Positions 14,215 through 22,984 of a stretch of 64,000 nucleotides of DNA are shown in pieces. The stretch comes from a virus. Made by a program: the position numbers and the translations under genes. The stretch covers positions 1-64,000 of IMG/VR virus record IMGVR_UViG_3300042731_011319. The stretch is one strand, 5' to 3'. Positions within the stretch are counted from its first letter, which is position 1, and each line of letters starts with the position of its first letter. The notes beneath the pieces are model-generated. The model did no database searches. It saw nothing but the letters and a program-made list of their open reading frames with translations, and was not told the origin of the DNA.

Positions 14215-15267
14215 TTATATTAAAAAGTTAGATATAGTTTGATGCAGTTTCTTGACCCTTAATTTTATTTCAAAATCTAACTTGTCGGGCCAATTAGCAA
14301 AAAGTTTAGAAGCAATAGAATAATTATAATTTAAGATATTTAACACATCTAAGGAATTTACAGAATCCAAGCAAAATTGATTGACTTCGGACTGATTGAT
14401 CGGCTCAGCTTCGGCGATATTAATTCCAATAAAATCATGATGATTATTTGAATCGTAAAAAATAGGTATAGAGAGAGAAAGTACTGAGTCGAATATTTTT
14501 TCTGTAAGATAATTATTCTCGATTGTGTTTTCAAGTGCAAAAAGAAATTTAGCATTTTTAAAGCACCAATCTAGTTTATTTCTGTGAAAAGAATTTCCAG
14601 TATAAATAGTTTCTTCTGTCAAAGAGCCAAGTTCTTTATTTCCTCTGCCAAAAAAATCACAATTCAACTCTGGTATAGTGACAAGATAGTCTGCTAATTC
14701 ATCTTTTAATCCATTTAAGCACAAGCCTGTAGGATTCTTAGAGAAATCGAATTGATTTTGCTCAGGTGGAGTTTTGCGATAATATAATCCTGTAATATCA
14801 TATGTTTTGCTTTTGTAAATTTTATTAAAATCAATACGATTTAAAAGATTTAAGTAAAACTGATAATTTTTTAAGTAAACTTGGTCGGTAGTCAAGAAAT
14901 AAGGTATATATTTATATTCAAAAATGTCAGTAAATTTATGATTAATAACGTGGTAATGAAAATATAAGCTATCATCATCCTTATCCCTAGCAATATAATC
15001 ACCTTTATCAGATCGAGTAAAAGTAGACCAGCTATTGTCCCAAACAGGCTCTTCGCTAACCAATATAACTGGCTTATTTTGCTTTACCGATAAAAATCCA
15101 GAAAAATCTTTACGAATATCATTAATATAAGAAAATAAAATAAAATCCGCATCATTAGGACAATCGACTTCACAAAAGAACTTACTTAATTCCGCTTGGT
15201 ATGAAGCATAAGAAAATAGGCAAATTTTTGTACTATAGCCGTATTTATAATATTTAATTAAACTCAT
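14215..15267 (-). CDS. glycosyltransferase family 10-like (fucosyltransferase type)
   Basis: 350 residues. The C-terminal half carries the GT10 signature: FALENTIENNYLTEKIFDS followed by LSIPIFYDS, preceded by CDFFGRGNKE and LCLNGLKDELADYL. GT10 enzymes are GT-B alpha-1,3/4-fucosyltransferases using GDP-fucose or a related GDP-sugar. The window also contains a GDP-mannose 3,5-epimerase, which makes a GDP-galactose-type donor, so the true donor may differ. It overlaps the upstream glycosyltransferase by 14 bases. Confidence 0.8.
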   Translation of the reverse strand: MSLIKYYKYGYSTKICLFSYASYQAELSKFFCEVDCPNDADFILFSYINDIRKDFSGFLSVKQNKPVILVSEEPVWDNSWSTFTRSDKGDYIARDKDDDSLYFHYHVINHKFTDIFEYKYIPYFLTTDQVYLKNYQFYLNLLNRIDFNKIYKSKTYDITGLYYRKTPPEQNQFDFSKNPTGLCLNGLKDELADYLVTIPELNCDFFGRGNKELGSLTEETIYTGNSFHRNKLDWCFKNAKFLFALENTIENNYLTEKIFDSVLSLSIPIFYDSNNHHDFIGINIAEAEPINQSEVNQFCLDSVNSLDVLNILNYNYSIASKLFANWPDKLDFEIKLRVKKLHQTISNFLI

Positions 15268-16099
15268 GAATAGTATAAGTCTTTGCAGAATCCTGAACGA
15301 TATGCCAAGACCTTCTTTGGGAGTCAGGTCGCCAAGGGTTTAATTGAGACCATATTCTATTTCTCTGTATCTCGTAAAACAAACGAATATCAGGGCAATT
15401 TTCTGGTGGGCTCATTTTATTTAAATGCTCAACAATTTTCATGGCGTTAAATTTATCTTTGCCAGAAAGAGAAGAAAAGTCAGGATTTAACAAGTCATCC
15501 AAATCCAATAATGTTTGATTGATATAACGAGCTTCTTGGGTAGACTCTATGTGATTAAATAAATCATAATTAAAGTCTAGACCTTCGAGTTTAAGAGCTG
15601 ACAAGCGGTTGTATAAATCAGAGTCATCCCAGCCATAAGTTGTGATTCCTTCATGATAACCATTGACCCGCCAAAAATCTTCAGTCTTGCAGTAAAGTTG
15701 TCCATTTAGATGAAGTTCGTTTTCATTTCTGGCAATTTTCCAATTACCACGAAAAAAAGAAAATTCAGGTAAAATGTGAAAACTCAAAAAAGTTGGGTCA
15801 AGTACAATATCTGAGTCTAACTTTAAAATATGGTCATATTTAGCGAAAGAAATTGCCAGATTAAATGCATGACTTAAAATCCATTTTGGCTGATTATTGA
15901 CTCTCAACAATTTAATATCTTTTGATGCACAATTCCGGTGTAAATCAGAATATTTAATTGGCTCATCGGAAGACCAATCAAGCACAATGATTTCACTGAC
16001 TTCATCTAATTCATCCCACGACTTTATCGAAAGCAGAAGATTATCAGTGCGATTCATTGCACAGGTTACGAGAGAACACCCTTTCTTGAAGCTTTTCAT
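15254..16099 (-). CDS. glycosyltransferase, GT2/GT7-like (galactosyltransferase type)
   Basis: 281 residues. N-terminus CSLVTCAMNRTDNLLLSIKS is a GT2-type entry; DxD is KLDSDIVL. The C-terminal part (LYCKTEDFWRVNGYHEGIT then YGWDDSDLYNRL) is the GT7 C-terminal motif seen in beta-1,4-galactosyltransferases and chondroitin synthases. It would add a hexose or hexosamine in a glycosaminoglycan-like linkage. A late-type promoter motif lies 10 bases upstream of its ATG. Confidence 0.8.
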   Translation of the reverse strand: MKSFKKGCSLVTCAMNRTDNLLLSIKSWDELDEVSEIIVLDWSSDEPIKYSDLHRNCASKDIKLLRVNNQPKWILSHAFNLAISFAKYDHILKLDSDIVLDPTFLSFHILPEFSFFRGNWKIARNENELHLNGQLYCKTEDFWRVNGYHEGITTYGWDDSDLYNRLSALKLEGLDFNYDLFNHIESTQEARYINQTLLDLDDLLNPDFSSLSGKDKFNAMKIVEHLNKMSPPENCPDIRLFYEIQRNRIWSQLNPWRPDSQRRSWHIVQDSAKTYTIHEFN

Positions 16100-16105
16100 A
16101 AACTT

Positions 16106-16114
16106 ATTTTACAC
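16106..16114 (-). promoter_or_regulatory. late-type promoter motif for 15254..16099
   Basis: Minus strand TAGTGTAAAAT; GTGTA ends 10 bases before the ATG at 16099. It overlaps the stop codon of the upstream GT31-like gene. Confidence 0.5.
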
Positions 16115-16809
16115 TAAAATGAAGTACCACTCTCTAAAAACTTATAGGTTTCATACATGCAACTTGGCGACAAATAATGAGATGAAATTTTACCATTCAA
16201 GAGTTGTTTTTTTGCAAAATCATCAGATTCATGAGCCCAATTCAAATCTGCATTACGATCTGCAAACGGAATCCATAAACCTTCGTTTAACTGAATGTTG
16301 TCTATAATTTCAATTCCTGCATCCCTCATAGATGCAGCAACTCCAATATCCTCACCTCCTTCTTGATGTAAATAAAAATCAAGATGATTCCAAGCTTTTT
16401 GAATTGCAGATCGCGATAAAATATAACCTGACCCCCCTTGAGCATATGGTAGTCCTTTGAAATTTTTTTTCTTTCCTATATACAAATCATCTTGGGGGTT
16501 AAAATTTTTTAGGTACTCTTTGAGAAGTTCGAAATTAACAAAAGTGTCATCATCGCATTTAAATAAAAAGTCCCAATCGTGAGACAAGGACTGTTTTAAC
16601 ATTTTATAAGTTTTTTCAGGAAGCCTACTGCGACTCTCACCCAAGTCGGGAGAGCAGTTCAGGGTATTTTTCATTGATTTAGACTGAACTAAGTCACCAT
16701 AAAAAAAATATTCATGAGGGCTTTCAATACCTTTCAGCCAAGTATTTAAGCAGGCATCGGCCTGCTCTTGTGTTTCGCTGCAGGTTAATACACAAACTAA
16801 TATTTTCAA
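16114..16809 (-). CDS. glycosyltransferase family 31-like (beta-1,3-galactosyltransferase/Fringe type)
   Basis: 231 residues, starting at TTG because no ATG is available (an in-frame stop lies just upstream). CVLTCSETQEQADACLNTW, then LPEKTYKMLKQSL, the acidic FKCDDDTFVNF (DDD metal site), PYAQGGSGYILSRSA and GGEDIGVAASMRDAGIE follow the GT31 order. These enzymes form beta-1,3 linkages from UDP-sugars. No membrane anchor, unlike the eukaryotic relatives. Confidence 0.82.
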   Translation of the reverse strand: MKILVCVLTCSETQEQADACLNTWLKGIESPHEYFFYGDLVQSKSMKNTLNCSPDLGESRSRLPEKTYKMLKQSLSHDWDFLFKCDDDTFVNFELLKEYLKNFNPQDDLYIGKKKNFKGLPYAQGGSGYILSRSAIQKAWNHLDFYLHQEGGEDIGVAASMRDAGIEIIDNIQLNEGLWIPFADRNADLNWAHESDDFAKKQLLNGKISSHYLSPSCMYETYKFLESGTSF

Positions 16810-16842
16810 TTATTTTTAATTAGGCTAGAAGTATGTAAGTAA

Positions 16843-17175
16843 TTAATCCCAATTGCCTTGGGCAACATTTCGTCCGTCTAAATTACTCCAATCTACTGCA
16901 AATGGATCTTCGTCTTCGTCTTGCTCGATATGTTCGCCTTTAAATTGCTGCTGTTGATCGTCGTACAATTTCGCATGCATGCGCTGACCCATCCATAAAG
17001 ATTCTAACAATAGCGCTCGCACCGCTTCAAGATTATAACTTTCTTCTCGACTGCAACGATATGCTTGTTTTAATACATTGCATAATGTTCGTTTTTCATC
17101 AAGTGGCTTATCCATTTCTTCGCGCATTTGCTCAGAAATTTCTTTGGTAAATGGTTTTGGTTTATATTCGCTCAT
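16843..17175 (-). CDS. conserved hypothetical protein, 110 aa
   Basis: The start ATG at 17175 (MSEYKPKPFTKEISEQM) is set by a GTGTA element exactly 9 bases upstream. The core LCNVLKQAYRCSREESYNLE followed by a helix RALLLESLWMGQRMHAKLYD resembles small proteins in large marine myoviruses; the C-terminus is acidic. Function unknown. Confidence 0.6.
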   Translation of the reverse strand: MSEYKPKPFTKEISEQMREEMDKPLDEKRTLCNVLKQAYRCSREESYNLEAVRALLLESLWMGQRMHAKLYDDQQQQFKGEHIEQDEDEDPFAVDWSNLDGRNVAQGNWD

Positions 17176-17180
17176 GTTTA

Positions 17181-17189
17181 TATATACAC
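17181..17189 (-). promoter_or_regulatory. late-type promoter motif for 16843..17175
   Basis: Minus strand AAGTGTATATATAAAC then ATG: GTGTA ends 9 bases before the start codon. Confidence 0.6.
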
Positions 17190-17744
17190 TTAACCAAAAG
17201 GATATCCTTCTTTTAAATATTGATTGTATTGCTCTTCGGAGTAATAATCCCAGCCTGTTTTTGCGCAAATTTCTCGCACTAATTCAAGGAAATAAAACAC
17301 ATGTGGATGATTCTTTTGTTGCATTGTAATTTTAGAACCATGTTTTTCTATGATTGTATGAGCGGGGATATCTATATTGAATTCATTAGCTCTTTCGATC
17401 ATACCTTCTAAATATTCAGGGTGATCAGTGTCATAAAACATAGAGCTAATTGAAATTAATTCTACATTTTTATGATGTTTTTTAATTTCATATACATTAT
17501 AATTACACTTTTGAACTGAAATATGTTGAAAAATGATATAATCTGAGTCTTTTAGTCTTTTCAATGATTCATTTTCATCGAAAATTATTGGAATATCTTT
17601 ACCTTTGAAATTTTTATTTAAAGCCCAAGGATAGTCATTAAAAAAGTCGACACATATCCATTTTACATCAAAGTTTTCGTTTAACTGCTCAACATACCAT
17701 GTTAGGGCTTTTGTTTGGCAATTCCCGAATAAGGTGATTTTCAT
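17190..17744 (-). CDS. WcbI-type polysaccharide biosynthesis protein (putative acetyltransferase)
   Basis: 184 residues. The N-terminal LFGNCQTKAL is the WcbI/PF18588 signature, and QQKNHPHVFYFLELV matches its second conserved block with Asn-His-Pro. WcbI of Burkholderia binds CoA and is implicated in acetylation of capsule. In this cluster it would O-acetylate the phage-directed glycan. It lies 15 bases downstream of a glycosyltransferase. Confidence 0.75.
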   Translation of the reverse strand: MKITLFGNCQTKALTWYVEQLNENFDVKWICVDFFNDYPWALNKNFKGKDIPIIFDENESLKRLKDSDYIIFQHISVQKCNYNVYEIKKHHKNVELISISSMFYDTDHPEYLEGMIERANEFNIDIPAHTIIEKHGSKITMQQKNHPHVFYFLELVREICAKTGWDYYSEEQYNQYLKEGYPFG

Positions 17745-17758
17745 ACAGATTTAATTGC

Positions 17759-18514
17759 TTAAAAGTTTTGGGTTAATATTTTTTTTGCGGCAGCGACTCT
17801 GATTGAATCTAAACAATCTAAATGTTTATACTCAGGGAGAAATTTTAATTTAAATCTAGCAGCTGAATGAGGTATATGCCAAGCTCGAGTGGCCAGATCA
17901 GTTCCGGAATAAACTTGTATGTGTTGATTAGTAATGTCGATGTTATATTTTGAATATAAAGATTTATAATCTTTGTTGTGGTCTTGAGTAAAGTTGAAAT
18001 AAAAAAACTCTTGATCGTGATAATGGTCTGCATTGGCAATTAAATAATTCAACCTTTCTTTTGTGATGTCTACAAATGCTTGGCATAAATTTTTAAAATA
18101 TTCTGCGGTTCCTGATGCTATAGATGGGCATGTCCCATCTAAGAAGGTTAAACTAGAATCATTTAAATTCCAATCCTTTTTGCTCGATCCATTATTGAAT
18201 ACATCGTAGTCTGATACAAGAACGAATTCATTTAGGTTATTGACAGTAGAGTATGCCATCCATCTCAGATAGCAATGCAGACCATATGCACTCAAAGCTT
18301 TTCCTGTAATCTGGTGACACAAGTCTGACATCTGTTCGGATAGAGTTTTAAAAAAAGGAGAATTTTGCGCATCTTTTAAGCTTACAATGCAAGGGTCAAA
18401 TCCAGCCCTACTCCAACTTTCGCTCCAGAGATTTAAAAGCTCTTCTTGCTTGTTGAAGGTGTGAGTGTTTCCAGGTTTATTGTTTAGCCCTTCATAGTAT
18501 GTGAGTATTTTCAT
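17759..18514 (-). CDS. GT-A fold glycosyltransferase-like protein
   Basis: 251 residues. LRWMAYSTVNNLNEFVLVSDYDVF contains a DxD-type metal motif (SDYDVF) after an RWxA helix, as in small GT-A capsule transferases. Earlier WSESWSRAGFDPCIVSL and later YHDQEFFYF support this. The donor is unknown. ATGA overlap with the upstream sulfotransferase shows co-expression. Confidence 0.65.
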   Translation of the reverse strand: MKILTYYEGLNNKPGNTHTFNKQEELLNLWSESWSRAGFDPCIVSLKDAQNSPFFKTLSEQMSDLCHQITGKALSAYGLHCYLRWMAYSTVNNLNEFVLVSDYDVFNNGSSKKDWNLNDSSLTFLDGTCPSIASGTAEYFKNLCQAFVDITKERLNYLIANADHYHDQEFFYFNFTQDHNKDYKSLYSKYNIDITNQHIQVYSGTDLATRAWHIPHSAARFKLKFLPEYKHLDCLDSIRVAAAKKILTQNF

Positions 18515-19161
18515 ATAGTATATCCTTTTAATTCTATTACGCCTTTTTCTTTGAGTGATACAAGATCTATTAGCTCTTGATTATATATATCATGCATGTT
18601 TTGCGAATTAGAACTTTTGTTCCCGTGATGTAAAATTGGAGGACTTATTTCTACTTGCTCGCACAAAAAGGCAAATTCATTTGATAAATTTTCGAAACTA
18701 GCAATATGGTCTACGATAATTTGACCGTTTTGATCACAATAATATTCATCTTGGGCAGGATTGTTGATTATAATGTTTTTGAGTATAGTTTGTTCGTCAG
18801 AATTGGAAAATAATGAAACACAATATTGTCCTTGATTAATTTCTGCCGCGCCCCAAGCTATCGATTCATCTCTACGCAAAAACTTGTCGGCGTAATTTTT
18901 AAAATATTTAAAAAAGCTAAAGTATCTAGCCCATGGATTGCGAACAATAGTGAATTTAAAATAGTCGTTCCAATCGAAGTTGTGCTTGGCGAATTGTTTT
19001 TTCGCTCGAATGGCTGTATCGTGCTGATAAAAGTCTGCTTCAACAAATGGTTTGCCAACTATATCAATGTATCCTAGCGGATACAAGCTTTCGCGAAAAG
19101 AGCGTGTGCCAGTTTTTGGGATATCAATTGTTATAAATTTATGAGAATGAGAAATTAACAT
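18511..19161 (-). CDS. sulfotransferase (family 2-like)
   Basis: 216 residues. 5' loop FITIDIPKTGTRSF at residues 9-22; 3' segment FTIVRNPWARYFSFFKYF. Conserved WNDYFKF precedes the 3' segment as in the copy at 12908. It is distinct from the tandem pair at 12908/13561 in its C-terminus, so it probably has another acceptor. It overlaps both neighbours (4 and 7 bases). Confidence 0.86.
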   Translation of the reverse strand: MLISHSHKFITIDIPKTGTRSFRESLYPLGYIDIVGKPFVEADFYQHDTAIRAKKQFAKHNFDWNDYFKFTIVRNPWARYFSFFKYFKNYADKFLRRDESIAWGAAEINQGQYCVSLFSNSDEQTILKNIIINNPAQDEYYCDQNGQIIVDHIASFENLSNEFAFLCEQVEISPPILHHGNKSSNSQNMHDIYNQELIDLVSLKEKGVIELKGYTI

Positions 19162-19727
19162 GATACATTAAATAATAATTCTGATTGTAATTTGTTTAAC
19201 AGCGATTCAAATAAATTATTGTTACAATAATCAAAATTATAATTTGGTTGTGAGGATTTGTTGGCAATCTTCCACCATTGTGCATGAGATTTAGTGTGTT
19301 TTGTTATAGGTCGAAAACTCGGACATAGGGATATATTAAATGCGTCAGAAATTTTTGTTAATAAATGACGGCCTTGATCTTTTTGTAAAACATCTAGCCG
19401 ACCGCAAATAAAATTAAATCCTTGTAAAATCTCGAGGTTAGATAATGCTCTGTTAGAGTACTTATGATAGATCGCAAGATCTTCGATGTTTTGATAGTAT
19501 CCATAATTTATGACTTTCATTCTTGGGAGCCAGCTTGTGTAGGTTCTTATTGGATATATATAAAGGAAATTTTTTTTTGGTTGAGAAGTGGAAAAGTATT
19601 CATGCTTATTATCGTCAATACATTGAATATCTTGAGAAAATATATTTTCGTTTATTAAAGAATGTATCCACCTAGTTCCAGAATGTATGTCTCCAATTAC
19701 CTGAATAGTTGCAATTGGATTGTTCAT
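19155..19727 (-). CDS. diverged sulfotransferase-fold protein
   Basis: 190 residues. VIGDIHSGTRWIHSLI keeps the Ser-Gly-Thr P-loop of sulfotransferases, though the usual PKT/PKN is replaced by IHSGT. YIYPIRTYTSWLPRM may stand for the 3' segment (R..xxSW). It may bind PAPS with an unusual geometry or be an inactive partner. It sits between a glycosyltransferase and a canonical sulfotransferase. Confidence 0.6.
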   Translation of the reverse strand: MNNPIATIQVIGDIHSGTRWIHSLINENIFSQDIQCIDDNKHEYFSTSQPKKNFLYIYPIRTYTSWLPRMKVINYGYYQNIEDLAIYHKYSNRALSNLEILQGFNFICGRLDVLQKDQGRHLLTKISDAFNISLCPSFRPITKHTKSHAQWWKIANKSSQPNYNFDYCNNNLFESLLNKLQSELLFNVSC

Positions 19728-20470
19728 TAAATTAATGAGTTAAATTTTTCAACTTCTATGTATCTTGGATTGTTTGTTTTTGAGCTGTATTGCGTGCACG
19801 GAAGAATATCGTTTGCTCGCTTCCACTCTTTGGCACTTTCGATGACATCAATCCAACAAAAAGATTCTCTAATAAATTTATAAGCATATGCACCAAGTAA
19901 ATTGTATTCACTGATTGTCTCAAGAGTATTTAAGTAATCTATAATGTCGCCTTTTAAATTTAAAATGTATTCTCTTAATTTTGGAAATAGATCAGTGTGA
20001 TATACGAGCGGCATTCTTCTCATGAAATTATAATCAGATTCATACTCTAATGTTTGATCTGTCCACGGTTTAAAAACAGTGTTCGGCATTTGTGACCACT
20101 TTTGTATGCCAAGGATTGGTTTATTGCCATTAAAATAAACTGAAGGATCGTGGTGGTCTGTGAAAATATTATCACTATCAACGTGACAAATGTAATCCGC
20201 GTCGCTCGACACATATTGTTCAGAAAATAGTTTGATGTATTGTTGTCTTATATAACCTTTTTTGATTTTTTTTGCTTCTCGATTAATGAAGTATTTTTGA
20301 TCTATTGATTCAAGATATTGTTGTGTTTGAATGCAATCGTTTTCATGATCATCTATTACTACAACATTTTCATAATAACCTTTGCAATATTTTTCAATAG
20401 ACTCCAGGTTATATTTTAAATACTCGAGATCTTTATCGTAGGTTACGGTTATGATTGCGGTTTTCAACAC
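19727..20470 (-). CDS. glycosyltransferase-like protein (DUF6492-like)
   Basis: 247 residues, GTG start. ITVTYDKDLEYLKYNLESIE opens a GT-A fold; HVDSDNIFTDHHDPS holds the metal-binding DxD. The later block YNFMRRMPLVYHTDLF and the C-terminal EWKRANDILPCTQYS resemble DUF6492 glycosyltransferases of capsule clusters. Its start overlaps the end of a 34-residue frame. Confidence 0.68.
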   Translation of the reverse strand: MLKTAIITVTYDKDLEYLKYNLESIEKYCKGYYENVVVIDDHENDCIQTQQYLESIDQKYFINREAKKIKKGYIRQQYIKLFSEQYVSSDADYICHVDSDNIFTDHHDPSVYFNGNKPILGIQKWSQMPNTVFKPWTDQTLEYESDYNFMRRMPLVYHTDLFPKLREYILNLKGDIIDYLNTLETISEYNLLGAYAYKFIRESFCWIDVIESAKEWKRANDILPCTQYSSKTNNPRYIEVEKFNSLI

Positions 20471-20568
20471 TTTAAAAAATATCGATTATATCTATCATCA
20501 AAGGCTATATCAATATATGTACCTTGTGAGGAGTTTCCTAGTAATTTATGTATTTCCTCTGGTTTCAT
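20464..20568 (-). CDS. possible tiny protein, 34 aa
   Basis: ATG start (MKPEEIHKLLGNSSQGTYID) 8 bases after the sulfotransferase stop; TGA inside the next start region. It fills the only gap between two coupled genes. Weak case on its own; no family recognised. Confidence 0.4.
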   Translation of the reverse strand: MKPEEIHKLLGNSSQGTYIDIAFDDRYNRYFLKC

Positions 20569-20575
20569 GTTACAT

Positions 20576-21475
20576 TTATTTACAATATCTCTCCCATAAT
20601 TTTCTGTCCCAATATGTACGATCTAGAAACGTTTGTTGAATACTTGGATCTAGGTCTTCGAATTTTATTTTTATTTTTTTGGAAGTTTTGTTCTTATTAA
20701 TATGAGTGACTACAACATCGGACTCAATATCTGATTGAAGGATACCATAAGCACCGTGAAATACATTATTAATTAATTCATCTACTCCGCTAATATCGGA
20801 TATTCTAAAATACTGAAGGTATTGATTCGCTAATGTAAAATGTCTGGGCTCAATCACTTGAGAATCTTGCATGTCAAGCAAATGCCTTATAATCCAACTA
20901 TCTTCTAACTCGCTAGATTCAAGATATTCAAGTAAATTGGCAGAAACAATCGAATCGTGAGTCGGTTCATGCTTACTACTGTTACCCTTTATGTAATGAT
21001 ATAGCGACATAGACCTTGCAAAAGGATCCCGCAGAACTGTAAAGTTTAATTCATAGTCTCTTTTTGAAGCATGTTTAATCTTTTCTACAGCATCTCTTTG
21101 TATTGATGCTCCGGGAATAGTAGGATCAACACTAATCGAAAAAACTTCGACATCTCCATTATTAATAGAATCGATAAAAGATTCCAAGTCAACATAATCA
21201 GTTACTTCATCACTGAATTTATGTTTTTTAAAATTGTTATTTATTGTTGCAACATCTGTAGGGGTATGAATGCAGCAAGTCAATTGCTTTCCTTCTTTTA
21301 ATAAAACAATAGATCTCCTTATTCTTTTGGAAGTCCATCCTGGTATTTGATGCTTGCCTAAATATAAGTTGTATTTTCTGCATAACATCATCATCCAACT
21401 TAAAACATAAGTTCCTGCATTCTTGGCTATATGATAAAAAACAGGAAGATGTTTAGGATCTTTAACTATACTCAT
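20576..21475 (-). CDS. sulfotransferase, heparan-sulfate-type P-loop enzyme
   Basis: 299 residues from the ATG at 21475, the start that lies 13 bases after a GTGTA element. 5' loop PVFYHIAKNAGTYVLSW; 3' segment FTVLRDPFARSMSLYHYIKG. It is longer than the other copies, with a 60-residue insertion between the loops and EDSWIIRHLL in the C-terminal half, closer in plan to uronyl 2-O-sulfotransferases. A cytoplasmic enzyme with no membrane anchor. Confidence 0.82.
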   Translation of the reverse strand: MSIVKDPKHLPVFYHIAKNAGTYVLSWMMMLCRKYNLYLGKHQIPGWTSKRIRRSIVLLKEGKQLTCCIHTPTDVATINNNFKKHKFSDEVTDYVDLESFIDSINNGDVEVFSISVDPTIPGASIQRDAVEKIKHASKRDYELNFTVLRDPFARSMSLYHYIKGNSSKHEPTHDSIVSANLLEYLESSELEDSWIIRHLLDMQDSQVIEPRHFTLANQYLQYFRISDISGVDELINNVFHGAYGILQSDIESDVVVTHINKNKTSKKIKIKFEDLDPSIQQTFLDRTYWDRKLWERYCK

Positions 21476-21484
21476 GACCTTATA

Positions 21485-21493
21485 TAGGTACAC
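21485..21493 (-). promoter_or_regulatory. late-type promoter motif for 20576..21475
   Basis: Minus strand AAGTGTACCTATATAAGGTC then ATG; GTGTA ends 13 bases before the start. Confidence 0.5.
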
Positions 21494-21515
21494 TTTATTA
21501 AAAAATAAATTCTAT

Positions 21516-22349
21516 TTAAGATAAAAATCTATTTTTTTGATGTAAAATTATTAAATCTCTATTTTTTTGGCAAATATAACTTTCTTTTAGCTTTCTGTCT
21601 GCACCCATGGACATATTAGAAATTAATTTTATATCTTTATACCCAGGTTTGTATTTATTTATGTTTTCTTCTGAAGATTCGATAGTATAGTAAATCGCAA
21701 TGTCGTAATTAACAAAATGATCATGAACACCTTCTTTCACTAGTTGTTTCAACTTGGATAAAGATTTATCAATCAATTCTTTAAGTAAATCACAGTTTTT
21801 ATAAATAGCCACCCCATTTAAATGATCTTTCCATTGGCAATTTTCCGGCAGATCGACAATGCCCTCATAATGACTTCCGGCGATCAAGAAATCTTCTTCG
21901 GTGCAATATTTATGCAGTCGATCAAACCAGCGATACTTAACAGGACGAGTATCAGATTCTAAGACCAAGAAATTTTCATAATTATTCTGAAAAAGAAAGT
22001 CTAAGCCTTGAAAAAAAGAGTTATTGGGCCCAGAAGATAGCCCTAAGATAGGAAAGTCATGCTCTTCGTATAATTCATAAGAATGGTTGGTTCGAACATA
22101 AATATTTTCTTGCTCGCTAAGATCCAAAGAATGTATATGGATTTTATTTACATATTTATAAGATTCATACTTTAATAAATCTTCATAATCTTTAGGGTCG
22201 CCCTGATCAAAAATAAAAAATAAATCAAATAGATATTGTGTCGAACCCCCTAGTCCAAAATAATATTTTAAAGAATGATCCAGGTCGCCTTTTTGGTATT
22301 CTTTTTGAGAGCATAAGAATGCTGTAGCTAATTTATTTGTATACTCCAT
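21516..22349 (-). CDS. GT-A-like glycosyltransferase
   Basis: 277 residues from the ATG at 22349 (MEYTNKLATAFL); an extension would need TTG. FLVLESDTRPVKYRWFDRL provides an acidic metal site, and AGSHYEGI plus HLNGVAIYKNCDLL resemble the acceptor region of cellular GT-A enzymes. YDIAIYYTIESS near the end is conserved in some capsule genes. Donor and linkage unknown. Confidence 0.6.
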   Translation of the reverse strand: MEYTNKLATAFLCSQKEYQKGDLDHSLKYYFGLGGSTQYLFDLFFIFDQGDPKDYEDLLKYESYKYVNKIHIHSLDLSEQENIYVRTNHSYELYEEHDFPILGLSSGPNNSFFQGLDFLFQNNYENFLVLESDTRPVKYRWFDRLHKYCTEEDFLIAGSHYEGIVDLPENCQWKDHLNGVAIYKNCDLLKELIDKSLSKLKQLVKEGVHDHFVNYDIAIYYTIESSEENINKYKPGYKDIKLISNMSMGADRKLKESYICQKNRDLIILHQKNRFLS

Positions 22350-22415
22350 ATAGTTAAAATTATATATCAATAAATAATATATATTATAATATATAAAGAA
22401 CTTAATCTCTATTAA

Positions 22416-22481
22416 TTACCACTTATATTTTTCCCAAATACAAAAAGTATATAAAACTGCTAATAATAATATTGTTGTCAT
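22416..22481 (-). CDS. tiny membrane peptide, 21 aa
   Basis: The ATG overlaps the TGA of the pyrophosphatase gene. The whole peptide is one hydrophobic segment (MTTILLLAVLYTFCIW) followed by EKYKW. It lies in the 120-base gap between the pyrophosphatase and the next gene and has the same design as the peptides at 176 and 33546. Evidence is positional and compositional only. Confidence 0.4.
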   Translation of the reverse strand: MTTILLLAVLYTFCIWEKYKW

Positions 22482-22984
22482 TTTACGATTCTGTCTACTA
22501 TGATTTGATGTGCGAATTTTTTGTCATGCCAGCCGTGTACTTTAACTTTATCACCTGACATAGATAAATCTTTGTAATGAGCAAAGAAGTTTTTTGAAAT
22601 CTGAAGAAAGCTCTCTTCTAGGTCTTTGATGTTAGAATATTGTCTGGTATAAAAATTTGGAACACCGACTAGCTTGTAATCCTTCTCTCCCTCGTCGTCC
22701 ATATCTAACACCCCAAGAATTTTGGTTTCCACAACTGTAGCTCGCTTGATTGGTTCAGGGCTGATAACTAAGATATCAAGGGGATCGCCATCTTCACATA
22801 AAGTGCCAGGAACAAACCCATAACTAGCTGGATAAACCATAGCAGAGTTTAAGCATCGATCATACATAAAGACACCAAGCTTCCCATCATATTCATATTT
22901 ATTTTTAGATCCTTCTTCGATCTCGATCACCGCATTAACAACTTGAGGCGATCTTTCATGTATTGGTAAGTGGTATAAGTTCAT
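22478..22984 (-). CDS. ppa: inorganic pyrophosphatase, family I
   Basis: 168 residues, full length for bacterial PPase. Active-site blocks: EIEEGSKNKYEYD, YPASYGFVPGTLCEDGDPLDIL (the DGDPLD metal loop) and DMDDEGEKDYKLVGV. It hydrolyses PPi to phosphate. In this phage it could pull PPi-releasing steps: DNA synthesis, sugar-nucleotide formation and sulfate activation. It is coupled (4-base overlap) to the nucleotidyltransferase gene, which itself releases PPi. Confidence 0.93.
   Translation of the reverse strand: MNLYHLPIHERSPQVVNAVIEIEEGSKNKYEYDGKLGVFMYDRCLNSAMVYPASYGFVPGTLCEDGDPLDILVISPEPIKRATVVETKILGVLDMDDEGEKDYKLVGVPNFYTRQYSNIKDLEESFLQISKNFFAHYKDLSMSGDKVKVHGWHDKKFAHQIIVDRIVK

Noticed and set aside
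17176-17268. N-terminal extension of the 110-residue gene
   Set aside because: It runs through the GTGTA promoter motif and into the WcbI-type gene; the ATG at 17175 is better placed.
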